Of a stretch of 38,189 nucleotides of DNA, positions 18,001 to 24,605 are shown one piece after another; position 1 is the first letter of the stretch; every line of letters begins with the position of its first letter. A model generated the notes under the pieces. The model saw only the letters and a list, made by a program, of their open reading frames with translations, searched no databases and had not been told where the DNA came from. A program made the position numbers and the translations under genes. The stretch covers positions 1 to 38,189 of the forward strand of contig JALORF010000007.1 of assembly GCA_025459195.1 (NCBI GenBank). Direction: 5' to 3'. The DNA is from Beijerinckiaceae bacterium (GTDB taxonomy: Bacteria; Pseudomonadota; Alphaproteobacteria; Rhizobiales; Beijerinckiaceae).

Positions 18001-18533
18001 AGCAGCAGATCGCGGGCATCGGCCATGAGGTCAGCCAGCGCAAGCTCGCAGGCTCCCTTCCGCGCGCGGCGATTGCCCAGGGTGAGCAGCCGGCACAGCC
18101 GCCCCCAGCCGGCCCGGTTTTCCGGGTAGGCGATGATGTCCGGCGTGCCATCGGCAAAGGCGAGCCGTGCGCCGGTAACGAGCCGGAAAGCCTGCGCCCG
18201 GGCCTGGACCAGGGCTTGCAGGGCGGTGTCGTCAACCTCGTCCAGCGCGGCAGGGGCTGGCGGCAGGTCCTGGGTCTCGAAGCGCACCTCGCCGGGCCCG
18301 GAGCCCTCGCGCAGCTTGAGCGGCGGCAGTGCGCCGCCCTCACGCAACTCCCGCAAGGCCGCCCAGGCCCGCACCACGCCGGCAACCGTGTTGCGATCGG
18401 CAATGCCGAGGCCACGATGGCCCAGCAGCAGCGAGGTCAGGACCAGCCGGTCCGCCGGTGAGGCCCCGCGCAGGAACGAGAAGTTGCTGGCGCAGGCAAG
18501 CTCGGCATAACCGGCAGTGTGCTGGCCGCTCAT
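15036..18533 (-). CDS. dnaE2: Error-prone DNA polymerase DnaE2
   Basis: This 1165-residue C-family DNA polymerase copies across DNA lesions together with ImuA and ImuB. The N-terminal PHP domain starts at YAELACASNFSFLRGA. The palm carries GRGSAANSAV (391-400), the two catalytic aspartates in PDIDVDFEH (429-437) and the third in KVDVLALG (D581). The fingers, tandem helix-hairpin-helix and a C-terminal OB fold (around LVLVRQRPGKGNALFITLED) follow. Length and order fit DnaE2 rather than DnaE1, with a basic C-terminal tail of about 50 residues. The ATG at 18533 overlaps the imuB stop as ATGA. Expression should be SOS-induced through the LexA site before imuA. Confidence 0.97.
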   Translation of the reverse strand: MSGQHTAGYAELACASNFSFLRGASPADRLVLTSLLLGHRGLGIADRNTVAGVVRAWAALRELREGGALPPLKLREGSGPGEVRFETQDLPPAPAALDEVDDTALQALVQARAQAFRLVTGARLAFADGTPDIIAYPENRAGWGRLCRLLTLGNRRARKGACELALADLMADARDLLLIVMPGRDRRALPALLDRLGAAAPGALWLGTSMPRRGDDRRRLAELAGIGKAARIPLLASNDVLYATPAQRDLQDVLTCIREGRTLENAGRLLEMNAERHLKPPAEMLRLFADCPSAIAETQHLLARIGFDLGQLRYEYPDEPVPPGRDAQGWLEELTWRHAAMRYPAGIPDKVERLLHAELALIRKLDYARYFLTIHDIVRVANDMGILCQGRGSAANSAVCYVLGITCVDPAEHNVLFARFISEERREPPDIDVDFEHERREEIIQHIYARYGRERAGLAATVIHYRPKSAIREAGKVLGLSEDVTAALSGTQWGSWGSDITRNQVKQAGLDPDNPAIARAVGFARRLIGFPRHLSQHVGGFVLTRERLDELVPVGNAAMADRTFIEWDKDDIDALGLMKVDVLALGMLTCIRKAFDLLKDHDGIEIGLADVPHGDAATYEMLCRGDSIGVFQVESRAQINMLPRLRPREFYDLVIQVAIVRPGPIQGNMVHPYLRRRSGLEPVSFPSPSPEHGPADELHTVLGKTKGVPLFQEQAMQLAMVAAKFTDVEANQLRRAMATFRNVGTIGRFESLLVGRMVARGYARDFAQNCFEQIRGFGSYGFPESHAASFAKLVYISSWLKCHHPAVFAAALLNSQPMGFYAPAQIVRDAREHGVEVRAADINHSFWDNTLERDAAGHLALRLGLRQVDGLHEAEAVRLTALRGSGFASIEDLASRAGLHGRPMRALADADGFRSIGLDRRAALWQVHRLPGGEPLPLFAASATRELGDEAEARLPAMALGEHVATDYQTMRLSLKAHPMALLRPHFQREGVCTAAQTAARRDGRFTKMAGLVLVRQRPGKGNALFITLEDETGITNCVLWARQFEALRRPVMAARLMLVEGRVQRSPEGVVHLMASHIIDRSDALALMWDSHGTGPALTRSLLAPADEGATLGSDGNGRDSRHAIIPPPLHLAPAPRSRQPAPNPRRQGHPRDVRILPKSRDFH

Positions 18534-20140
18534 GCGAACAGCCCATGCAGGAACCAGCGGGGACGGGCGAGCGAGTCCTCATACAGGCCTTCGCGGAAGA
18601 CCCAGAAGCGATGGCCGTGCGCATTCTCGATGCGGTAATAATCCCGCGTCGCGGGCGCGGCGTTGCCGCAGCGCCACCACTCGGGCGCGATCCGTTCCGG
18701 CCCTTCGGCGCGCGCCACCTCATGCAGCACGCGCCGCCAGCGAAAGCGCAGGGGCGGGCCGTCCGGCACCTCGGCCAGCGCCTCGATCCATTGGGGTGGC
18801 TCGAACAGGGTGAGCGGCCTTGCCGGGGGCTGGCCAGGTTCGGGTTTGTCGGGCTCGCGCGGCGCAGAGAGCGCGACCGTTTTGCTGGACAGGAAGGGCA
18901 CGCTGCCGCCTGCCCGCACCGGATCATGCGTGTCGCGCATCACGAAGCGTTGCACGCTCTCGCGGCCAAACCTGGCACTGAGCCGATCGACGAGGGAGGC
19001 GACATCACCCGCCTGTGTCTGACCTTCGGTGTTGCCATCCAGCGCTGCCTGGCGTTCGGCCATGGGCTCGCTGCGGATCACCACGAGGCGCACGGCATCG
19101 AAGCCGAACCCGGGATCGAGCGGATCGGACAGGGCTTCCAGCTTCAGCCGCACGAGGCGCATCAGGCCGGCAGCCTCGCGCAGGCCTTGCGCGGTCTCGA
19201 TCGTGATGCGCCGCACGGCCCCGTCGGAGCGGAAGACGCTGACCTCGAAGGCGCGCCCGCCGGCACCGCGCCTCTCCAGCGCTGCCATGATGTCCTGTGC
19301 CAGCCGCTCCAGCACCGTGAGCAGGCTCTCCAGCAGCCCGAGCGGTGCGGCGAAGTGCTTTTCGGCCATGACCTCGGGCGCAGGCCGCAATGGCGTGATG
19401 CGGATGTCCTCCTGGCCCAGGATGCGCCGCAGGGCATCGGCAAGGCCGGCTCCGAACCGGGCTGTCAGCATGCCGGAGGGGCGGTCGGCAAGATCGCCAA
19501 GGGTCCGGAAACCGGCGCGGCCCAGTGCCAGCGTCGTGGTCGCATCCTGTTCGAGCGCCGTGAGCGGCAAGGTGCGTGCGGCCTGCTCCTCATCGCCCGC
19601 CGCCACGATGATGTTGCGGCGGTCGCGCGCCAGTGCCCAGGCGGCCTGCGGCGTTGCCGAAATCGCGGCGCAGGAGGCGAGCCCGAGCATGCCGAGCCTG
19701 CGGCGCACGCGCCAGACCATCTCCCGCTCCCCGCCGAACAGGTGCGCACAGCCGGTGACATCGAGGATCAGGCCATCGCGCGCATGCAGGGCAACAAGCG
19801 GCGTGAACAGGTCGCACAACTCGGCCAGATGCCGCATCAGGGCTGCATCCGCCTCCGGCTCGGCCTGTGCGGTCTCGATGTCTGGCCAGAGGGCGCGGGC
19901 CTCGGCAAGCGCCATGCCGGCGCGAAGACCGCCACGCGCGGCTGCCGGATCGAGGGCTGCGATGCGCAAGGCCCCCCGGTCCTGCTCCACCAGCACGAAA
20001 GGCCGATCATCCGGCCCGCCTGTGCGGGGGCGGTTCATGGCGCGCCGGGCCCGGTCGGTGGACAGGAATGGCAACCACAGCGCGAGATAGCGGCGCGGCA
20101 GGCTCGCCACCGGGTTGATGGGCGGGTGCGGTTTCTCCAT
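18530..20140 (-). CDS. imuB: ImuB, inactive Y-family polymerase-like translesion factor
   Basis: This 536-residue protein begins MEKPHPP and shortly after has RRYLALWLPFLSTDRARR, the ImuB form of the Y-family N-terminus. Further ImuB hallmarks are LDVTGCAHLFGGE and a Y-family-like helix-hairpin-helix and little-finger region. The C-terminus ends with WWRCG, then DYYRIEN and FWVFREGLY. ImuB proteins lack polymerase activity and bridge DnaE2, ImuA and the sliding clamp. The ATG at 20140 was chosen because a longer frame to 20278 overlaps imuA and lacks family similarity. Even so, it overlaps imuA by 134 nt, which is unusually long. Confidence 0.94.
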   Translation of the reverse strand: MEKPHPPINPVASLPRRYLALWLPFLSTDRARRAMNRPRTGGPDDRPFVLVEQDRGALRIAALDPAAARGGLRAGMALAEARALWPDIETAQAEPEADAALMRHLAELCDLFTPLVALHARDGLILDVTGCAHLFGGEREMVWRVRRRLGMLGLASCAAISATPQAAWALARDRRNIIVAAGDEEQAARTLPLTALEQDATTTLALGRAGFRTLGDLADRPSGMLTARFGAGLADALRRILGQEDIRITPLRPAPEVMAEKHFAAPLGLLESLLTVLERLAQDIMAALERRGAGGRAFEVSVFRSDGAVRRITIETAQGLREAAGLMRLVRLKLEALSDPLDPGFGFDAVRLVVIRSEPMAERQAALDGNTEGQTQAGDVASLVDRLSARFGRESVQRFVMRDTHDPVRAGGSVPFLSSKTVALSAPREPDKPEPGQPPARPLTLFEPPQWIEALAEVPDGPPLRFRWRRVLHEVARAEGPERIAPEWWRCGNAAPATRDYYRIENAHGHRFWVFREGLYEDSLARPRWFLHGLFA

Positions 20141-20852
20141 GGCCGGGGAGGCGGCTTTCGAGGCGCTGGGCATCGCGGTTCCATTCCAGATGATGTTGCA
20201 GGCCGTCCTGCCCGTTGCGCGCGCGCAGCAGCACGAGATGAAAAGCCGGGTGGCCCGGTGCTTTCGCGGCCAGCGCACGCGATGGCGCGGCGCGTGCGAG
20301 CCAGCGGGTTTCTGCGGCGCTGGGCATGGGGGCAGCGGCGGCCCTCACCATGAAGACCGGCACGCCCGAGGCCCTGGCCGCGAGGGCGAGACGCCGGCTG
20401 GCGGTCAGGTCATAGGCCTTCGCCTCGCCCCTCAATTCGATAATCACGGCAGCCAGTGCCGCACAGCGTGCCCCTTCCAGCCCCGCCTGGAGGGCTGACG
20501 GCGCATCCCGCGCCCGCAGCAGCAGCAGCCTTGCAGGGTCGAAGCCCAGTTCCGCGAGCCCCGCCGGATGCGGCTCCCCCACCTCGCGGCCCAGCGCCTC
20601 GTGCCTGACCCAGAGCGTTGCCTGTTGCCCGGCCTGCACCCTGCCGTCCGTCCCGGTGCTTGCCTCGCCCAGCATCATGGCGAGGGCCGACAGGCTCGGG
20701 CTGTCAGCCTCCGTGCCGGCATAGACCTCGTGCAAGGCGCCGCGCGCCAGCGAGAAGGCGTGCGCAAGAGCCTGGGCACCAGGTGCCGGGTGGTCCGGTT
20801 CGCGCATGAGGGCAGACGGCATGGGTGAGGAAGGCATGGGTGAGGAAGGCAT
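20007..20852 (-). CDS. imuA: ImuA, SOS-induced translesion-synthesis accessory protein
   Basis: This 281-residue RecA-like protein is the first gene of the ImuA-ImuB-DnaE2 mutasome. Recognisable ImuA segments are GALHEVYAG (about 39-47), LWVRHEALGREVGEPHPAGL, LGFDPARLLLLRARD, DLTASRRLALAARASGVPVF and the late FHLVLLRARNGQDG. The last 45 or so residues are proline/histidine/arginine-rich and are read from the imuB start in another frame, so they may not be functional. The N-terminus is three copies of MPSSP/MPSAL-like residues from a 15-bp tandem repeat. This gives in-frame ATGs at 20852, 20837, 20822 and 20807, and none has a clear ribosome site. A LexA-type box lies just upstream. Confidence 0.9.
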   Translation of the reverse strand: MPSSPMPSSPMPSALMREPDHPAPGAQALAHAFSLARGALHEVYAGTEADSPSLSALAMMLGEASTGTDGRVQAGQQATLWVRHEALGREVGEPHPAGLAELGFDPARLLLLRARDAPSALQAGLEGARCAALAAVIIELRGEAKAYDLTASRRLALAARASGVPVFMVRAAAAPMPSAAETRWLARAAPSRALAAKAPGHPAFHLVLLRARNGQDGLQHHLEWNRDAQRLESRLPGHGETAPAHQPGGEPAAPLSRAVVAIPVHRPGPARHEPPPHRRAG

Positions 20853-20855
20853 GGG
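20818..20855. repeat. 15-bp tandem repeat at the imuA start
   Basis: The unit GGCATGGGTGAGGAA occurs at 20818-20832 and 20833-20847, followed by a partial copy (20848-20855). Each copy contributes an in-frame imuA start codon on the minus strand, so gain or loss of units keeps the frame but changes the number of possible starts. Confidence 0.9.
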
Positions 20856-20868
20856 ATACGGCCAAAAT

Positions 20869-20883
20869 GTTCATGATATGTTC
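20869..20883 (-). promoter_or_regulatory. SOS box (LexA-binding site) of imuA-imuB-dnaE2
   Basis: On the minus strand the site reads GAAC-ATATCAT-GAAC, an exact match to the alphaproteobacterial LexA consensus GAAC-N7-GAAC. It lies 17 nt upstream of the imuA ATG and immediately downstream of the -10 element, where repressor binding would block initiation. The cassette is a known LexA target in this class. Confidence 0.9.
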
Positions 20884-20884
20884 C

Positions 20885-20914
20885 ATATAACCAGAGGCAG
20901 GGATGGAGAGTCAA
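20885..20914 (-). promoter_or_regulatory. Probable imuA promoter
   Basis: On the minus strand a -35 TTGACT (20914-20909) is followed after 18 nt by TTATAT (20890-20885) with an upstream TGG, next to the SOS box. Predicted transcription starts near 20878, giving a leader of about 25 nt. Confidence 0.6.
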
Positions 20915-20987
20915 GAAAGCTGTGTGCCGGTTCCGGGAGGGTTTGCCGTTCTGCCACCATCCGCTCCAGCCGCTGGCCGGGGCAGGG

Positions 20988-22064
20988 CTACCGGGCCGGT
21001 GCGGTGGATTGGCGCACGACCAGTTCGATCGGCAGCGCGACCTGCTCGTGGCGTCGCTCGCCCTTGATCTCGGCCAGCAGGGTCGCCGCGCAGATCTGGC
21101 CGATCCGCGCTGTCGGGATCATCACCGTGGTCAGGGCAGGCGCGATGTGGGCCGACATGTCGATGTCGTCGATGCCGACCACCGACAGGGCCTCGGGAAC
21201 GGCGATCCCGCGCGATTGGGCTTCCTGGATGCAGCCGATGGCGAACAGGTCGATGCCGCCGATGATGCCGCTGGGCGGCTCGCCGAGATCGAGCAGGCGA
21301 GCGCAGCCGGCCCGGCCGCCCGCCATGGTCAGGCCTTGTTCGCTGACCAGCGCACCGGGAAGATCGAGGCCGGCCTCGCTGAGGGCCTTGCGTGCGCCGG
21401 CGAGGCGGGCCTGCTGCCGGTCATTGAAGGGCAGGTGGCCGACCACGAGCCCGATGCGACGATGGCCGAGACCGATCAGGTGACGGGCGGCGAGGTGGCC
21501 GGCCAGTTCGTTGTCGACCGTCACCGCTGCGCACTCGGGCGTGCCGACCCAGCTCAGAACGACCGGCACGCCGGCTGAGCGCAGCAGCATCGCCGCATCC
21601 TGCGAGCGTTCTGCCCCGACCAGCATCAGCCCGTCGACGCCGCGGGTCAGCAGCGTGCGCACGGCCTCGGTCTCGGCGGCGGGGTTCATCTCGTGCGATG
21701 CCACCAGCAACTGGTAGCCCTCGCGCGCCAGAGCCGACTGCATGGCCTGGAGCGCCCGCGCGAAGATCGTGCTGTCCAGTGTCGGCACGATCGCGCCGAT
21801 GGTCATGGTGCGCCCGGAGGCGAGGGCCCTTGCCATGCCATCCGGTCGATAACCGAGCTTGCGGGCGCTGTCATGCACGCGGGCCAGGGTTTCCGCTGTC
21901 AGCAGGTCCGGCTGCGCCATGGCGCGTGAGACCGTGGCCGGCGAAACGCCCGCATCGCGCGCCACATCCACCAGCCGGGCCTTCACTCTCTTGGACATGG
22001 GCGAGGTCTGCTTCGGAGAGGTCTGCTTCGGAGAGGTCTGCTTCGGAGAGGTCTGCTTCGACAT
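20988..22064 (-). CDS. LacI-family transcriptional regulator
   Basis: This protein of up to 358 residues is a LacI-type repressor. Its core begins MSKRVKARLVDVARDAGVSP, with helix-turn-helix VDVARDAGVSPATVSRAM and the hinge helix near YRPDGMARALASG. A periplasmic-binding-protein-like effector domain follows (TIGAIVPTLDS through GIDDIDMSAHIAPALTTV). Between the ATG at 22064 and the core ATG at 21998 lie four KQTSP repeats from a 15-bp tandem repeat. Neither ATG has a ribosome site. A candidate promoter places the transcript start at about 22064, so translation may be leaderless. It faces the sulfonate-type transporter/dehydrogenase operon and probably represses it and itself; the ligand is unknown. 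Confidence 0.92.
   Translation of the reverse strand: MSKQTSPKQTSPKQTSPKQTSPMSKRVKARLVDVARDAGVSPATVSRAMAQPDLLTAETLARVHDSARKLGYRPDGMARALASGRTMTIGAIVPTLDSTIFARALQAMQSALAREGYQLLVASHEMNPAAETEAVRTLLTRGVDGLMLVGAERSQDAAMLLRSAGVPVVLSWVGTPECAAVTVDNELAGHLAARHLIGLGHRRIGLVVGHLPFNDRQQARLAGARKALSEAGLDLPGALVSEQGLTMAGGRAGCARLLDLGEPPSGIIGGIDLFAIGCIQEAQSRGIAVPEALSVVGIDDIDMSAHIAPALTTVMIPTARIGQICAATLLAEIKGERRHEQVALPIELVVRQSTAPAR
22003..22060. repeat. 15-bp tandem repeat in the lacI-type gene start
   Basis: The unit GAGGTCTGCTTCGGA occurs three full times from 22003 to 22047, followed by a 13-bp partial copy (22048-22060). Translated on the minus strand it yields KQTSP repeats between two in-frame start codons. 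Changes in copy number would preserve the frame. Confidence 0.92.
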
Positions 22065-22070
22065 GGGCAG

Positions 22071-22099
22071 AGTATGAAAATATTTTCATCGTCTGTCGA
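22071..22099 (-). promoter_or_regulatory. Probable promoter of the LacI-type gene
   Basis: On the minus strand TCGACA (22099-22094) and CATACT (22076-22071) are 17 nt apart. The expected start point falls on or next to the ATG at 22064, which would make the transcript leaderless. The 16-bp palindrome 22074-22089 lies in the spacer and overlaps the -10 element, allowing autorepression. Confidence 0.5.
22074..22089. promoter_or_regulatory. Candidate LacI-type operator 1 (perfect palindrome)
   Basis: ATGAAAATATTTTCAT is a perfect 16-bp palindrome 10 nt upstream of the regulator's ATG, inside its predicted promoter. Size and ends (ATGA...TCAT) match LacI-family operators, and it shares half-site ATGAAA with operator 2. 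Confidence 0.6.
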
Positions 22100-22174
22100 G
22101 AAAAAAGATCATGCTTTGAAGAACTTGGCGGGTGATCGTCGGCTTGACAGTGGTTTTGGAACCTGACAGGCTTC

Positions 22175-22190
22175 ATGAAAGCGCTATCAT
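22175..22190. promoter_or_regulatory. Candidate LacI-type operator 2 before the transporter operon
   Basis: ATGAAAGCGCTATCAT is a palindrome with one mismatched pair and the central CG common in LacI-family sites. It lies 37 nt upstream of the first permease ATG (22227) and 101 bp centre-to-centre from operator 1. A TTGACA (22144-22149) just upstream could be the -35 of the operon promoter, though no good -10 is visible. Confidence 0.6.
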
Positions 22191-22226
22191 TCAAGATGGC
22201 CGTCTCCAATCAGGGTGGACAACGTG

Positions 22227-23003
22227 ATGATCGGGCGGCGTGGCTGGATCGGCCTCGGGACTGTGGCAGCGCTGATTGCGCTGTGGTTCCTGCTGACCAC
22301 CATCACCGGGCTCGTCAGCGGTGCGCGCTTTCCCTCGCCGGCCGAATTCTGGCTGTCGCTCACCCAGATCTGGGGGCGCGGCTATGCCGGCGGCCAGCTC
22401 ATGACCCATGCCCTGCACAGCCTCAAGCTGGTGGCGATGGGCTTTGCCGTGGCGATTGCCACAGGCATCCCGCTCGGCCTGTGGATGGGCTGGAACCGCA
22501 AGGCAGAGGCGGCGATCAATCCGGTTTTCCTCGTCATCCGTCCGATCCCCCCACTGGCGTGGATCCCGCTCGCCATCCTCTGGCTCGGTCTCGGCGATGG
22601 GGCGAAAATCCTGGTTATCTGGTTCTCCGCCTTTGTGCCATCGGTGATCAACACCTTCGCCGGCGTGCGCAACATCGACCGTCCGATGATCGAGGCCGCG
22701 CGGATGCTGGGCACGCCGCGCTGGCGCATGGTGCGCGAGGTGATCGCGCCGGCTGCCTCGCCGCTGATCTTCACGGGGCTGCGCCTGTCCTTGCAGGCAA
22801 GCTGGACCACGCTGGTCGCCGCCGAACTGGTAGGTGCGCTGGTCGGCGTCGGCTTCGTGCTCAACATGGCCCAGCAGGACCTTTATCCGGGCATGATCCT
22901 GGTCGGCATGGTCACGGTTGGCCTGCTCGGCTGGGCCACCACGGCGCTTCTCGCCATGGTCGAGCGGCGCGCCCTGGCCTGGAACATGGCAGCGCGGGAT
23001 TGA
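22227..23003 (+). CDS. ABC transporter permease, SsuC/TauC type (first)
   Basis: This 258-residue inner-membrane permease has about six hydrophobic helices. It carries the BPD_transp_1 EAA loop, IEAARMLGTPRWRMVREVIAPAA (split here: IEAARMLG, then REVIAPAA). The family (SsuC, TauC, NrtB) imports sulfonates, taurine, nitrate and similar anions. The ATG at 22227 has GGGTGG at suitable spacing; a GTG at 22215 would add four residues. It is the first gene of an eight-gene plus-strand operon facing the LacI regulator. A second, related permease follows after 4 nt, so the transporter is probably a heterodimer, unusual for this family where one permease normally dimerises. Confidence 0.9.
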   Translation: MIGRRGWIGLGTVAALIALWFLLTTITGLVSGARFPSPAEFWLSLTQIWGRGYAGGQLMTHALHSLKLVAMGFAVAIATGIPLGLWMGWNRKAEAAINPVFLVIRPIPPLAWIPLAILWLGLGDGAKILVIWFSAFVPSVINTFAGVRNIDRPMIEAARMLGTPRWRMVREVIAPAASPLIFTGLRLSLQASWTTLVAAELVGALVGVGFVLNMAQQDLYPGMILVGMVTVGLLGWATTALLAMVERRALAWNMAARD

Positions 23004-23007
23004 GCCG

Positions 23008-23796
23008 ATGACGAACACGCCGCTCTCCTTGCGCGAAACCGTGGCCTGGGGCCTGCTCGGAACTGTGCTTTTCCTTGGCCTGTGGAGCGGGCTGACGATG
23101 AGCGGGCTCGTGCCGCGCCAGTTCCTGCCGCCGCCACAAGAAGTGGCGAGCCGCTTCATCCAGCTTCTGACCTCGCCTTTCGCCGGCGCGACCTTGCCGC
23201 AGCATCTGGGCTCCAGCTTCATGCGCTACGCCTATGGCGTGTTGCTGGCGGCGGCCATCGGCGTGCCGCTGGGCCTGTTGATGGGATGGTTCCGGCTGCT
23301 CGATGACATCGTCACGCCGATCTTCGACGGCTTGCGCTTCATCGCGCCGATCGCCTGGGTGCCGTTTGCGGCGCTGTGGTTCGGCACGGGCATCGGCGGG
23401 CCGGTGATGATCATCTTTGCCGGCGCTTTTCCGCCCTGCCTGATCAATGCCTATCGGGGGGCGCGCTTCGTCGAGCCGCGTCTGATCGAGGCGGCCCGCA
23501 TGCTGGGCACCGGCCATGTCCGGATGATCATCGAAATCCTGCTGCCGGCTGCGGTGCCATCCATCGTGGCGGGCCTGAGGGTGTCGGCGGGCCTGGGCTG
23601 GCAATCGCTGGTCGGCGCCGAACTGATCGTGGCGGCGGCAGGCGTCGGTTTCATGATGGTGCAGGCGCAAGGCAGCGTGCAGACCGCCACCGTGATGACC
23701 GGCATGATCGCCATCGGCATTGTCGGCATGATCATCGATGTCCTGCTCCGGCAGGGCGAGGCCTGGTTGCGCCGCCGGCGCGGGTTGGAGGCATAA
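23008..23796 (+). CDS. ABC transporter permease, SsuC/TauC type (second)
   Basis: This 262-residue inner-membrane permease belongs to the same family as its upstream neighbour. Its hydrophobic helices are similarly placed and its EAA loop begins IEAARMLGTGHVRMIIEI and continues LLPAAVPS. The QFLPPPQEVASRF segment near the N-terminus is typical of SsuC/TauC periplasmic entry regions. The ATG at 23008 lies 4 nt after the preceding stop; an open extension to 22918 is inside the neighbour and was rejected. Two distinct permeases in one operon imply a heterodimeric channel served by the ATPase gene that begins 10 nt downstream. Confidence 0.9.
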   Translation: MTNTPLSLRETVAWGLLGTVLFLGLWSGLTMSGLVPRQFLPPPQEVASRFIQLLTSPFAGATLPQHLGSSFMRYAYGVLLAAAIGVPLGLLMGWFRLLDDIVTPIFDGLRFIAPIAWVPFAALWFGTGIGGPVMIIFAGAFPPCLINAYRGARFVEPRLIEAARMLGTGHVRMIIEILLPAAVPSIVAGLRVSAGLGWQSLVGAELIVAAAGVGFMMVQAQGSVQTATVMTGMIAIGIVGMIIDVLLRQGEAWLRRRRGLEA

Positions 23797-23806
23797 GGGC
23801 AACATC

Positions 23807-24604
23807 ATGGGCTCGATCCTGTTCCAGAATGTCGACAAGGTGTTCGGCCCGTCCAGTTCGGGCGTGAAGGCGCTCGACAACATCAATCTCGAGATCGCCG
23901 AAAAGGAATTCGTCGCCATTGTCGGGCCGTCCGGCTGCGGCAAGACCACTTGCCTGCGCATGGTAGCGGGCTTCGAAGCCCCGTCCGCCGGCGTGATCAG
24001 CGTCAGCGGCAAGCGCGTGACCGAGCCGGGGCCTGACCGCGCGGTGGTGTTCCAGCAGTTCGCGCTGTTCCCGTGGAAGACCGTGCGCGAGAACATCGAA
24101 CTGGGCCTGCGCAACAAGAATCTGCCCTCCGGCGAGCGCAACACCCTCGTCGAGGCCGCGCTCAAGCTGATGAATCTCGAAACCCATGCCAATGCCTTTC
24201 CGCACCAGTTGTCGGGCGGGATGCAGCAGCGTGTCGCGATCGCCCGCGCCTATGTGCTCGACCCTGAAGTTCTGCTGATGGACGAGCCGTTCGGTGCGCT
24301 CGATGCCCAGACCCGTGTGGTCATGCAGGAAGAACTGGTCCGGCTGGCCAGGGTCAATCCGCGCACCGTGCTGTTCATCACGCATGCGGTGGAAGAGGCG
24401 GTCTATCTCGCCGACCGGGTCGCGATCATGACGCGCAGGCCAGGCCGCATCAAGGAAATCCTCGATGTCCGCTCGATCCGCCAGGCCGAGAACTGGGACC
24501 GCTTCCAGAAGATCGAGGATGTCATGGACCTCGAATCCTTCGTTCACCTGCGAACCCATATCTGGAAGTCGCTGCGCGAGGAAAAGGGCTCGCAGAGCAT
24601 CTGA
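23807..24604 (+). CDS. ABC transporter ATP-binding protein, SsuB/TauB type
   Basis: This 265-residue cytosolic ATPase powers the two permeases. It has Walker A GPSGCGKTT, a Q-loop in VVFQQFALFPW, signature LSGGMQQRVAIARA, Walker B VLLMDEPFGALD and switch region LFITHAVEEAVYL. GALDAQTR and the short C-terminus (no TOBE domain) are typical of SsuB/TauB/NrtD. The ATG at 23807 begins MGSILFQNVDKVF. The stop is one base before the next start (24606), so the aminotransferase-like gene is in the same translation unit. Confidence 0.94.
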   Translation: MGSILFQNVDKVFGPSSSGVKALDNINLEIAEKEFVAIVGPSGCGKTTCLRMVAGFEAPSAGVISVSGKRVTEPGPDRAVVFQQFALFPWKTVRENIELGLRNKNLPSGERNTLVEAALKLMNLETHANAFPHQLSGGMQQRVAIARAYVLDPEVLLMDEPFGALDAQTRVVMQEELVRLARVNPRTVLFITHAVEEAVYLADRVAIMTRRPGRIKEILDVRSIRQAENWDRFQKIEDVMDLESFVHLRTHIWKSLREEKGSQSI

Positions 24605-24605
24605 C

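Noticed and set aside
15138-18461. A 1107-codon open frame on the plus strand opposite dnaE2
   Set aside because: It mirrors dnaE2 in a GC-rich genome, has no family similarity or ribosome site, and the minus-strand gene shows all polymerase motifs.
18329-20353. A 674-codon plus-strand frame opposite imuB and imuA
   Set aside because: It is a GC-driven shadow of well-recognised genes, with arginine/proline-rich composition and no domain.
22912-24192. A 426-codon minus-strand frame across the transporter genes
   Set aside because: It is antisense to two recognised ABC genes, with no start site or family similarity.
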